Source of the DNA: Burkholderiales bacterium
GTDB lineage: Bacteria > Pseudomonadota > Gammaproteobacteria > Burkholderiales > Burkholderiaceae_F
DNA length: 64,000 nucleotides
Direction: 5' to 3'
Assembly (NCBI GenBank): GCA_016716275.1
Contig: JADJWR010000003.1
Coordinates: 62,001-126,000 of the forward strand
Shown here: positions 27,195 to 35,159 of the stretch, piece after piece
Position numbering within the stretch: the first letter of the stretch is position 1
Layout of the letters: each line of letters opens with the position of its first letter
Notes under the pieces: model-generated
The model's database searches: none
What the model saw: only the letters and a program-made list of their open reading frames with translations
What the model was told of the DNA's origin: nothing
Position numbers and translations under genes: made by a program

Positions 27195-27217
27195 GCCGGC
27201 GGCCGGCGTCCGCCGGC
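27195..27217 (+). promoter_or_regulatory. Intercistronic GC-rich hairpin
   Basis: Eight-base-pair perfect stem GCCGGCGG/CCGCCGGC with a 7-nt loop, between the binding-protein gene and the permease gene and without a following T-run. Such hairpins often protect the upstream message and give a higher level of binding protein than permease. Role inferred only. Confidence 0.5.
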
Positions 27218-27271
27218 TGCCGCGTCCTGCGCGGGCGCGCGGGCCCGCAACATCCGTCACGGGTGACCGCC

Positions 27272-29149
27272 ATGACGTACCAGAGCGCGATCAACGGCAC
27301 GATCCGGCTGCTCGCCGTTGCGATGTCGCTGTATCACCTGGTGGTCGCCTTCGTCGGCGCGCCCGAGGCGTTCTTCTTCCGCGGCACGCACCTTCTGTTC
27401 GCGCTGGTGCTGCTGTTCCTGCTCTACCCCCGCTTCGGCCGCGGAGTCGGCAAGACGCCGGGTGTGGTCGACTGGCTGCTGGTGGCGGCGTCGATCGTCA
27501 CCATCGGCTACCTGTGGCTCAACCACAAGTACCTGTACGACCGCTTCGTCTTCGTCGACGAATTGCATACCACAGACCTGATCCTCGGCACGGCGTTCAT
27601 CCTGATCGTGCTGGAGGCGACCCGCCGCGCCATCGGCTGGGCGATGCCGATCACCGCGCTCGCCTTCGTCGCCTACGCGCTGTTCGTCGCCAAGGTGGCG
27701 CCGAGTTCGGTGATCGAGATCAACTACCTGACCACCGAAGGCATCTTCGGCATCCCGCTGTCGGTCTCGGCGACCTACGTGATCCTGTTCATCCTGTTCG
27801 GCGCCTTCGTCGAGCGCTCGGGCGCCGGCAGGATGTTCATGGACTTCGCGCTCAGCCTCACCGGCCACTCGGTCGGCGGGCCGGCCAAGGTGGCAGTGAT
27901 CACCAGCGGCCTGTTCGGCACCATTTCCGGCAGCGCCGTGGCCAACGTGATGACCACCGGAACCTTCACCATCCCGATGATGATGCGGCTCGGCTACCGG
28001 CCGGCGTTCGCCGGCGCGGTCGAGGCGGTGGCCTCCACCGGCGGCCAGATCATGCCGCCGATCATGGGCGCCGCGGCCTTCGTGATGGCCGAGTTCCTCG
28101 GCGTGTCGTACCTGACGGTGGCGGTGTTCGCGCTGATCCCGGCGCTGCTGTACTACGTCGCCGTGTTCGTCGCCGTGCACTTCGAGGCGCTGCGCACCGG
28201 CATGAAAGGTCTGCCGCGCGAGGAATGCCCGCGCCTGCTGCCGGTGCTGAAGGAGCGCGGCCACCTGTTCCTGCCGCTGGTCATCATTGTCGCCGTGCTC
28301 GTCGCCGGCTACAGTGCACCGTTCGCGGCGCTGTTCGGCATCCTGTCGGTGGTGCCGGTGGCGCTGATGCGCAAGTCGACGCGCAGCGCGATCAACCTAA
28401 AGGGCATTGTCGACGCGCTCGACTCCGGCGCCCGCGGCGCGTTGACGATCGCCGCCGCCTGCGCCTGCGCCGGCATCGTCATCGGCGCCATCGCCCAGAC
28501 AGGCCTCGGTCTCACCTTCACCAGCTTCGTGCTGACGGTGGCGCAGAACAGCCTGATCCCGGCGCTGGTGCTGACGATGCTGGCCGGCATCATCCTCGGC
28601 ATGGGCCTGCCGACGACGCCGGCCTACATCATCCAGGTGGCGCTGCTGGTGCCGGCGCTGGTCAAGCTCGGCATCGTCGTCCAGGCGGCGCACCTGTTCG
28701 TCTTCTACTTCGCCATCCTGTCGGCCATCACGCCGCCGGTGGCGCTGGCGGTCTATGCCGCCTGCGGCCTGTCGCGCTCGAACCTGTGGGAAACGGGCTG
28801 GGCGGCGGTGAAGCTCGGCGCTACCGGCTACATCGTGCCGTTCATGTTCGCCTTCTCGCCGGCGCTGCTGCTGCTGGGACCATGGCCGGAAGCCAGCCTG
28901 GCCACGCTGACGGCGCTGATCGGCGTCACCTGCCTCGCCGGTTCGCTGCACAGCTACTTCTTCCTCGGCCCGGCGAGCGCATGGCAACGGGTGGCGCTGC
29001 TCGCCGCTGCAATCTGCCTGATCAAGCCCGGCTGGATCACCGACCTCGTCGGCGGCGCCGCGCTGGCGCTGGTGCTGCTGACGCAGTGGCGCGCCCGCGC
29101 CGAAAGCCTGGCCGTCGCCGCCGTGCCGCTGCGGCCCGGCCCGCAGTAG
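27272..29149 (+). CDS. TRAP transporter permease, fused DctQM type
   Basis: The 625-residue membrane protein combines the small (4-helix) and large (12-helix) TRAP permease subunits, as is normal for TAXI systems. The small-subunit part covers about residues 1-130; the large part carries GLFGTISGSAVANVMTTGTFTIPMM and GLPTTPAYIIQVALLVPALV, typical DctM sequences. The ATG at 27272 is used; an in-frame GTG three codons earlier (27263) is equally possible, as neither has a strong ribosome-binding sequence. It uses Na+ or H+ gradients to take up the substrate bound by the upstream protein. Confidence 0.9.
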   Translation: MTYQSAINGTIRLLAVAMSLYHLVVAFVGAPEAFFFRGTHLLFALVLLFLLYPRFGRGVGKTPGVVDWLLVAASIVTIGYLWLNHKYLYDRFVFVDELHTTDLILGTAFILIVLEATRRAIGWAMPITALAFVAYALFVAKVAPSSVIEINYLTTEGIFGIPLSVSATYVILFILFGAFVERSGAGRMFMDFALSLTGHSVGGPAKVAVITSGLFGTISGSAVANVMTTGTFTIPMMMRLGYRPAFAGAVEAVASTGGQIMPPIMGAAAFVMAEFLGVSYLTVAVFALIPALLYYVAVFVAVHFEALRTGMKGLPREECPRLLPVLKERGHLFLPLVIIVAVLVAGYSAPFAALFGILSVVPVALMRKSTRSAINLKGIVDALDSGARGALTIAAACACAGIVIGAIAQTGLGLTFTSFVLTVAQNSLIPALVLTMLAGIILGMGLPTTPAYIIQVALLVPALVKLGIVVQAAHLFVFYFAILSAITPPVALAVYAACGLSRSNLWETGWAAVKLGATGYIVPFMFAFSPALLLLGPWPEASLATLTALIGVTCLAGSLHSYFFLGPASAWQRVALLAAAICLIKPGWITDLVGGAALALVLLTQWRARAESLAVAAVPLRPGPQ

Positions 29150-29191
29150 CGAGCGCGGGTTTCGCGCCGCCGTCGGACGCGGCGGCCTGAA

Positions 29192-29857
29192 CTACTGCGT
29201 GAACTGCGGGAACAGCACGTTGTTTTCGAGATGGATGTGCTGCATCACGTCGTCGACCAGCTTGCGCGTGCCGGCGTACAGCGCAAGCCAGCTGGTGCAG
29301 GCGTCCGCCGGCGCCGTGTGCCGGTTGGTCAGCGACTCGAGCTGGCGCAGCTTCTCGCCGTGCTCGACGTGCTCGTGCTCCATCACCTCGATCGGCCCCA
29401 TGACCATCGGCGTGGCGCCGGAACGCATCATCGGGAACAGGATCTGCTCCTCTTTCTGCATGTGCTCCTCGAGCGCTTCGGCCATGTGCTCGAGCAGCTT
29501 CGTCAGGCCGCGCGGCACCTGCGGATGTCCGGCGTGCCGCTCCTCGACGCGGCGGGCCAGGGCGATCAGCTCGGGCAGTTCGCGGCGGTGCGTCTCGTGG
29601 TAGCGGACCAGGATGTGATCGATCAGCGGCAGCGGTTCCTCGGGCGCTTCGGCCGGCGCCGGCGCCAGCGCGGCGAGGTCACGCTCGACGGCGCGCGGAT
29701 CGACTCCGGCGGCCGCGGCGGCCTCGCCCAGCGACTGGCTGCCGCCGCAGCAGTAGTCGAGGCCGTAGCGGCGGAACACGGCCGCCGCACCGGCGAGTTC
29801 GCGGGCAATCTCACCGAGCGCGCGCTCGGCGGTGGAGGTGTCGGTGGCAACGTTCAT
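29192..29857 (-). CDS. ytfE: RIC-family di-iron protein for iron-sulfur cluster repair
   Basis: The 221-residue protein has the N-terminal DUF542/ScdA_N motif FRRYGLDYCCGGSQSLGEA (about 28-46) and a hemerythrin-like domain with His/Glu ligands in LIDHILVRYHETHR, HMQKEEQILFPMM, MEHEHVEHGEKL and HIHLENNVLFPQF. This is the YtfE/ScdA/DnrN family that repairs iron-sulfur clusters after nitric oxide or oxidative damage. The start at 29857 has AGGGAG upstream. FNR/Dnr-like boxes lie in the divergent intergenic region, which fits the known nitric-oxide or anaerobic control of this family. Confidence 0.92.
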   Translation of the reverse strand: MNVATDTSTAERALGEIARELAGAAAVFRRYGLDYCCGGSQSLGEAAAAAGVDPRAVERDLAALAPAPAEAPEEPLPLIDHILVRYHETHRRELPELIALARRVEERHAGHPQVPRGLTKLLEHMAEALEEHMQKEEQILFPMMRSGATPMVMGPIEVMEHEHVEHGEKLRQLESLTNRHTAPADACTSWLALYAGTRKLVDDVMQHIHLENNVLFPQFTQ

Positions 29858-29921
29858 GGTGCTCCCTGATGCTGGTTCGTCATGGTGTGCAAAGTCTGCG
29901 AGCGCGCCGATGGCGGTGTCT

Positions 29922-29935
29922 CTAATCTGGATCAA
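29922..29935 (-). promoter_or_regulatory. FNR/Dnr-like box, proximal to ytfE
   Basis: CTAAT-CTGG-ATCAA on the plus strand has one perfect half-site (ATCAA) and three of five matches in the other. Its centre is about 71 bp upstream of the ytfE ATG. If it acts at -41.5, the transcript would start about 30 nt before the ATG, a workable leader. Confidence 0.5.
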
Positions 29936-29981
29936 GCGCGGCGGCGGGCCAGCGGCGGCGCAGCGGGCGTGGCGGGCCGGC

Positions 29982-29995
29982 TTGATGCAGATCAT
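29982..29995. promoter_or_regulatory. FNR/Dnr-like box between ytfE and the TrpB2 gene
   Basis: TTGAT-GCAG-ATCAT matches the FNR/Dnr consensus TTGAT-N4-ATCAA at 9 of 10 defined positions. Proteins of the CRP/FNR family that respond to oxygen or nitric oxide use this site. It lies about 130 bp from the ytfE ATG and about 100 bp from the TrpB2 ATG, so it could serve either gene. Confidence 0.6.
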
Positions 29996-30089
29996 TTCGG
30001 CGGCCATCGAGGAAAACGCGCCGCTCGCTTTATAGTCGGCGCGTTCGCATGGGTATCGGGTTGAATCGCCGCAGAGGACGGAGCCACAG

Positions 30090-31460
30090 ATGACCGAAAG
30101 CGTGAAATTCCTGCTCGACGAGTCGCGTATCCCGAAGCACTGGTACAACCTGATGGCGGACCTGCCGGCGCCGCCACCGCCGGTGCTGCATCCGGGCACG
30201 CTGAAGCCGGTCGGCCCCGACGACCTGGCGCCGCTGTTCCCGATGTCACTGATCGCGCAGGAGGTGTCGACCGAGCGCGAGATCGAGATCCCCGAGCCGG
30301 TGCGCGAGGTCTACCGGCAGTGGCGCACGACGCCGCTTTATCGCGCCCGCCGGCTGGAAAGAGCGCTGCAGACGCCGGCGCGCATCTACTACAAGTACGA
30401 GGGCGTCAGCCCGGCGGGCAGCCACAAGCCGAACACGGCGGTGGCGCAGGCCTTCTACAACCGCGAGGCGGGGGTGAAGCGGCTGACCACCGAGACCGGT
30501 GCCGGCCAGTGGGGCTCGTCGCTCGCCTTCGCCGGCGCGGTGTTCGGCATCGAGGTGCAGGTTTTCATGGTGCGCGTGTCGTACGACCAGAAGCCGTACC
30601 GGCGGGCGTTGATGGAGACCTACGGCGCGCGCTGCGTGGCGAGCCCGTCGATGGAGACCAGCTTTGGCCGCAGCGTGCTGGCCAGCTCGCCGGAGAGCAA
30701 CGGCAGCCTCGGCATCGCCATCTCCGAGGCGGTCGAGATCGCCGCCAGCCGCGACGACACCAAGTACGCGCTCGGCTCGGTGCTCAACCACGTGCTGCTG
30801 CACCAGACGGTGATCGGCCTGGAGGCGATGGCGCAGCTCGAGGCGGCCGATGACTACCCGGACGTGATCGTCGGTTGCACCGGCGGCGGTTCCAATTTCG
30901 CCGGCATCGTCTTCCCGTTCCTCGGCAGCCAGCTGCGCGGCGGCCGCAAGCTGCGCATCGTCGCGGTCGAGCCTGCCGCCTGCCCGAGCCTGACGCGCGG
31001 CCGCTATGCCTACGACTTCGGCGACACCGGCCACATGACGCCGCTGGCCAAAATGCACACGCTCGGCTCGACCTTCATGCCGCCGGGTTTCCACGCCGGC
31101 GGACTGCGCTATCACGGCATGGCGCCGCTGGTGTCGCACATCAGGCAGCTCGGTCTGATCGAGGCGCGCGCCTACCAGCAGACGCAGTGCTTCGAGGCAG
31201 GCGTGTTCTTCGCCCGCCACGAGGGCATCGTGCCGGCGCCGGAGGCCAATCACGCAGTCAAGGGGGCGATCGACGAAGCGGTGCGCTGCCGCGAGGAGGG
31301 CGTGAGCCGGGCGATCCTGTTCAACCTGTGCGGCCACGGCCACTTCGACATGCAGGCCTACCTGGATTACTTCGGCGGCAGGCTTGCCGACCAGGAGTAC
31401 GACGAGAGCGAACTGGCGATGGCGCTGGCTGGACTGCCGAGCGTCGCCGAGCCGGTGTAG
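30090..31460 (+). CDS. TrpB2-type PLP-dependent tryptophan synthase beta-like enzyme
   Basis: The 456-residue protein is of the longer TrpB2 class. The PLP lysine is in SPAGSHKPNTAV (about residue 112), followed by TETGAGQWGSSLAFAGAVFG, and the phosphate-binding glycine run is GCTGGGSNFAG (about 264-274). TrpB2 enzymes condense indole and serine, sometimes independently of TrpA, and may salvage indole. No other trp gene is adjacent. GGAGCCACAG precedes the ATG. It is divergent from ytfE. Confidence 0.9.
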   Translation: MTESVKFLLDESRIPKHWYNLMADLPAPPPPVLHPGTLKPVGPDDLAPLFPMSLIAQEVSTEREIEIPEPVREVYRQWRTTPLYRARRLERALQTPARIYYKYEGVSPAGSHKPNTAVAQAFYNREAGVKRLTTETGAGQWGSSLAFAGAVFGIEVQVFMVRVSYDQKPYRRALMETYGARCVASPSMETSFGRSVLASSPESNGSLGIAISEAVEIAASRDDTKYALGSVLNHVLLHQTVIGLEAMAQLEAADDYPDVIVGCTGGGSNFAGIVFPFLGSQLRGGRKLRIVAVEPAACPSLTRGRYAYDFGDTGHMTPLAKMHTLGSTFMPPGFHAGGLRYHGMAPLVSHIRQLGLIEARAYQQTQCFEAGVFFARHEGIVPAPEANHAVKGAIDEAVRCREEGVSRAILFNLCGHGHFDMQAYLDYFGGRLADQEYDESELAMALAGLPSVAEPV

Positions 31461-31541
31461 AAAAGCAACGAATCAGTACTTATTACTAGTGATCCGGCCC
31501 TTTTTTCTTCTGGTCCGTGCATGGTGAATGGTAACTTCCGG

Positions 31542-31563
31542 GTTGCCGAAATACCTCGGCAAC
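31542..31563 (+). promoter_or_regulatory. Perfect inverted repeat before the small basic protein gene
   Basis: GTTGCCGA and TCGGCAAC form a perfect 8-bp stem around a 6-nt AATACC loop, ending 19 bp before the ATG at 31583. It could be an operator or a leader hairpin that affects ribosome access. There is no T-run after it, so it is not a simple terminator. Confidence 0.55.
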
Positions 31564-31582
31564 TCGAGCAAGAGCGGATCCG

Positions 31583-31801
31583 ATGAGCAAAGCCGTAGCA
31601 GCGATCAGGGCCGAGATCGCCAGGAAGCAGGCCGAAATCGAAGCACTGAAGAAGGCGCTCGCCGCGCTCGGCGGATCGACCGCCAGCACCGGTCGCGGCA
31701 ATCGCAAGCCGCGCTCGGAGGCGCAGAAGCGCAGGATCTCGGCGGCGCTGAAGAAGGCCTGGGCCGAGCGCAAGAAGGCGGAGAAGAAGGCGGCGGCCTG
31801 A
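31583..31801 (+). CDS. Small Lys/Ala-rich basic protein
   Basis: A 72-residue protein with two parts: an N-terminal helix with heptad character (AAIRAEIARKQAEIEALKKALAAL, about 5-29) and a basic tail (GNRKPRSEAQKRRISAALKKAWAERKKAEKKAAA). The tail has a NUMOD3/AT-hook-like nucleic-acid-binding look (SEAQKRRISAALKKAW). It is probably a small DNA- or RNA-binding protein. It stands alone between trpB2 and the convergent serA, with its own AT-richer upstream region. No known family can be named with confidence. Confidence 0.65.
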   Translation: MSKAVAAIRAEIARKQAEIEALKKALAALGGSTASTGRGNRKPRSEAQKRRISAALKKAWAERKKAEKKAAA

Positions 31802-31847
31802 GCGGCATTGCGCCGGCAGGCCGTGCCGGCGCCGCGGCGGCCCGTTC

Positions 31848-33032
31848 CTACTGCGGCTGCGCCGGCACCGAACGCACCGCCAGCACGCCTTCGATCGAGG
31901 CGATCGCGCCGATCACCGCCGGCGACACCGGGCTGTCGACGTCGACCAGCGTGTAGGCCATCTCGCCGCGCGACTTGTTGACCATGTTGTGGATGTTCAG
32001 GCCGGCCATCGCCATCGCGGTGGAGATCTGGCCGAGCATGTTCGGCACGTTGGCGTTGGCGATCGCCACCCGCCAGGCCGACTCGCGGGACATCTCGACA
32101 CTGGGAAAGTTGACCGCGTTGGCGATGTTGCCGTTGTCGAGGAACTCGCGCAGCTGCTCGACCACCATCACCGCGCAGTTCTCCTCGGCCTCGGCGGTCG
32201 ACGCGCCGAGGTGCGGCAGCGCCACCACGCCGGGCACGCCGGCCAGGCGCGGCGACGGGAAGTCGCACAGGTAGGTCTTCAGCCGGCCCGATTTCAGCGC
32301 TTCGATCGCCGCGGCCTCGTCGACGATCGCCTCGCGGGCGAAGTTGAGCAGCACGGCGCCGGGCTTCATCGCCGCCAGCCGCCTGGCGTCGATCAGCCCG
32401 CGCGTGGCCGCGAGCAGCGGCACGTGCAGGGTGACGAAGTCGGTGTGCTTGAGCAGGTCCTCGATCGAATTGGCCCGCCGCACCGCCGACGGCAGCCGCC
32501 AGGCGGCGTCGACGGTGATCTCGGGGTCGAAGCCGACCACCTTCATGCCGAGCTTCAGCGCCGTCTCGGCGACCAGCGCACCGATCGCGCCCAGGCCGAC
32601 CACGCCGAGCGTCCGGTGCGGCAGCTCGATGCCGGCGAACTGCTTCTTGCCATCCTCCACGCGCGTCTCGAAATCGGCGGCGTCGGCGGAGAGCTCGCGC
32701 ACGAACTGCAGAGCCGGCACCAGGTTGCGCGCGCCGATCAGCAGCGCCGCCAGCACCAGCTCCTTGACCGCGTTGGCGTTCGCCCCCGGCGCGTTGAACA
32801 CCGGCACGCCGCGCTTCGACATCTCCGCCACCGGAATGTTGTTGGTGCCGGCGCCGGCGCGGCCGATCGCCTTGACGCTCGCCGGGATCGCCATCGCGTG
32901 CATGTCGTGCGAGCGCACCAGGATCGCGTCGGGCTGCTCGAGGTGCTTGCCGGTGGCGTAGCGCTCGTGCGGCAGTCGCGCCAGGCCGTGGCTGGAGATG
33001 TTGTTCAGAAGCAGGATCTGGTGCTTGTTCAT
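31848..33032 (-). CDS. serA: D-3-phosphoglycerate dehydrogenase
   Basis: First step of serine synthesis: 3-phosphoglycerate to 3-phosphohydroxypyruvate. The 394-residue protein has the substrate motif AGAGTNNIPV, the NAD site GVVGLGAIGALVAE (about 142-155), catalytic residues in NFAREAIVDE and LPHLGASTAEAEENCA, and a C-terminal ACT domain (AMAGLNIHNMVNKSRGEMAYTLVDVD). This is the short ACT-only form found in several betaproteobacteria and in the Entamoeba enzyme, rather than the 410-residue E. coli type. It lies 67 bp downstream of serC on the same strand. Confidence 0.94.
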   Translation of the reverse strand: MNKHQILLLNNISSHGLARLPHERYATGKHLEQPDAILVRSHDMHAMAIPASVKAIGRAGAGTNNIPVAEMSKRGVPVFNAPGANANAVKELVLAALLIGARNLVPALQFVRELSADAADFETRVEDGKKQFAGIELPHRTLGVVGLGAIGALVAETALKLGMKVVGFDPEITVDAAWRLPSAVRRANSIEDLLKHTDFVTLHVPLLAATRGLIDARRLAAMKPGAVLLNFAREAIVDEAAAIEALKSGRLKTYLCDFPSPRLAGVPGVVALPHLGASTAEAEENCAVMVVEQLREFLDNGNIANAVNFPSVEMSRESAWRVAIANANVPNMLGQISTAMAMAGLNIHNMVNKSRGEMAYTLVDVDSPVSPAVIGAIASIEGVLAVRSVPAQPQ

Positions 33033-33099
33033 GTCGGCTCTGCCGGTTGGTGTTCCCCTCTGCCGGCGCCGGAGAGGGGCGGCGCAGAGGGGCGGTCGC

Positions 33100-34182
33100 C
33101 TAGCCGTGGCTGCGCTGGAACTCGCGCATGTGCTCGACCAGCGCCTGCACGCCTTCGATCGGCATCGCGTTGTAGATCGATGCGCGCATGCCGCCGACCG
33201 AGCGGTGCCCCTTCAGCTGCAGCAGGCCGCGCGCCTGCGCGCCCTCGAGGAACGCCCCGTCGAGCGACTCGTCGCGCAGCTTGAACGGCACGTTCATCCG
33301 CGAGCGGTCCTTCTTCTCGACCGGATTGACGTAGAAGCCGCCGCTGCCGTCGATGGCGTCGTAGAGCAGCGTCGCCTTGTCGATATTCTTCCGCTCGATC
33401 GCCGCCAGGCCGCCCTGGGCGAGCAGCCACTCGAACACCAGTCCGGCGATGTAGATGGCGTAGGTCGGCGGCGTGTTGAGCATCGAGTCGGCCTCGGCCT
33501 GCTCCTTCCAGTGGAAGGCGCTCGGCGTGATCGGCAGCGCGCGGTCCAGGAGACTGCGACGAACGATCACCAGCGTCAGGCCGGCCGGGCCGACGTTCTT
33601 CTGGGCGCCGCCGTAGATGACGCCGTACTTCGACACCTCGATCGGCCGCGACAGGATGTGCGACGACATGTCGGCGACCAGCGGCACGTCGCCGACCTCC
33701 GGCGTGAAGTGGTACTCGACGCCGCCGATCGTCTCGTTGCTGCAGATGTGCACATAGGCGGCCTCCGGCGACAGCTTCCAGCTCTCGCGCGGCGGCACGT
33801 AGCAGAAGTTGCGGTCCGCGCTGCTCGCGGCGACGTTCACCTGCGCGTACTTGCCTGCCTCCTTGATCGACTTCTTCGACCACTCGCCGGTGTTGACGAA
33901 GTCGATCACCTTTTTCTGGCCGAGCAGGTTCATCGGCACGATGGCGTTCTCTCCGATCGCGCCGCCCTGCAGGAACAGCACCTCGTAGTCGTCGGGGATG
34001 GCGAGCAGCCGCCGCAGGTCTGCCTCGGCCTTCTCGGCGATCGCGATGAACTCCGGCCCGCGGTGGCTCATCTCCATCACCGACATGCCGCTGCCGTGCC
34101 AGTCGAGCATCTCGGCGGCGGCGCGCTGCAGAACTTCCTTCGGCAGCACCGCCGGACCGGCACTGAAGTTGAAAACGTTCAT
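33100..34182 (-). CDS. serC: Phosphoserine aminotransferase
   Basis: Second step of serine synthesis, also used in pyridoxal phosphate synthesis. The 360-residue length and start (MNVFNFSAGPAVLP) are typical. The PLP lysine lies in YGGAQKNVGPAGLT, and the phosphate-binding and substrate motifs (MEMSHRGPEF, ADMSSHILSRP, SVGGMRASIYNAM) are all present. It sits just upstream of serA, giving a serC-serA unit. Confidence 0.96.
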   Translation of the reverse strand: MNVFNFSAGPAVLPKEVLQRAAAEMLDWHGSGMSVMEMSHRGPEFIAIAEKAEADLRRLLAIPDDYEVLFLQGGAIGENAIVPMNLLGQKKVIDFVNTGEWSKKSIKEAGKYAQVNVAASSADRNFCYVPPRESWKLSPEAAYVHICSNETIGGVEYHFTPEVGDVPLVADMSSHILSRPIEVSKYGVIYGGAQKNVGPAGLTLVIVRRSLLDRALPITPSAFHWKEQAEADSMLNTPPTYAIYIAGLVFEWLLAQGGLAAIERKNIDKATLLYDAIDGSGGFYVNPVEKKDRSRMNVPFKLRDESLDGAFLEGAQARGLLQLKGHRSVGGMRASIYNAMPIEGVQALVEHMREFQRSHG

Positions 34183-34302
34183 CAGGGTTCCTCGTGGTTG
34201 CGGCGGGCGGACCGCCGGGGCCGTCCGCCCGCCGACGATCGCCGGCGCGGGCAGTGGCTTGGTCGCCCTGCCGGCCGATGGCAGCGGCGGATGTTAGCGC
34301 GA

Positions 34303-35082
34303 CTACCGGCCGCGGAAGACCGGCCGGCGCTTGTCCTTGAAGGCGCGGATGCCCTCCTGGTAGTCGTCGCTGTCGTAGACGACGCGGCGCAGGCCCTGCA
34401 CGCGCTCGAAGCCCTGTGGCGACATCGGGTGCGCGCCGGCGAGGATGCGCATCTGCTCCTTCATCACGGCGATCGACAGCGGCGCGTTGTCGCAGATGGT
34501 GGCGGCCAGATCGAAGGTGAAGGCTTCGAGCTCTTCCGCCGGCACCACGTGGTTGATCATGCCCAGCCGCTCGGCGCGCTCGGCGCTGACCGGCCTGGCG
34601 GTGAACGCCATTTCCTTGCCGATGCGCAGGCTGGCGGCGTTCAGGAACGTCAGCACGCCGGCGATGTTGTAGGGCACGCCCAGCCGTGCCGGCGTGATGG
34701 CGAAGGTCGCCGACGGCGCCGCGACGATCAGGTCGCAGGCGAACACGGTCTCGCAGGCGCCGCCCCAGACGCTGCCCTCGATCATCGCGATCACCGGCGC
34801 CGGGAAGGTCTCGATCTCGCGGATCAGGTGGCGCAGCGGATCGTCCCAGCCGAGCGGGTCGCGGCGCGACGCCGGCAGCTCGTCGACGTCGTGCCCGGCC
34901 GACCAGACCTTCGTTCCGGGCTGCGCGCGCAGCACGACCGCCCGCAGCCGGCGCGCCTGGAAGTCGGCCAGCGAGGCGACGATCTCGTCGATCAGCGACT
35001 TGGACAGCGCGTTGCGCTTGGCCGGCTGGTCGAGCGTGATGATGCCGACCTGCTCGCGGACGGCAGTCTGGATCAGGGCCAT
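34303..35082 (-). CDS. scpB: Methylmalonyl-CoA decarboxylase (crotonase family)
   Basis: The 259-residue crotonase-fold protein matches ScpB/YgfG, which decarboxylates (R)-methylmalonyl-CoA to propionyl-CoA. Key regions are KVWSAGHDVDELP (oxyanion-hole strand), MIEGSVWGGACETVFACDLIVA and the TPARLGVPYNIAGVLTF loop, including the Tyr expected near the active site. The C-terminal RAFKDKRRPVFRGR is characteristic. No methylmalonyl-CoA mutase is adjacent, so the pathway link must lie elsewhere. Confidence 0.88.
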   Translation of the reverse strand: MALIQTAVREQVGIITLDQPAKRNALSKSLIDEIVASLADFQARRLRAVVLRAQPGTKVWSAGHDVDELPASRRDPLGWDDPLRHLIREIETFPAPVIAMIEGSVWGGACETVFACDLIVAAPSATFAITPARLGVPYNIAGVLTFLNAASLRIGKEMAFTARPVSAERAERLGMINHVVPAEELEAFTFDLAATICDNAPLSIAVMKEQMRILAGAHPMSPQGFERVQGLRRVVYDSDDYQEGIRAFKDKRRPVFRGR

Positions 35083-35159
35083 GCGTCGCCTCCCCTCGTC
35101 GTCGCCCGGCCGGGCGCGCCGCCGCCGGCCGCGCCTGCGGCCGGCGCGTCAGCGAACGG

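Noticed and set aside
31461..31541. T-run near 31500 as a rho-independent terminator for the TrpB2 gene
   Set aside because: No stable GC-rich stem lies directly before the T-run.
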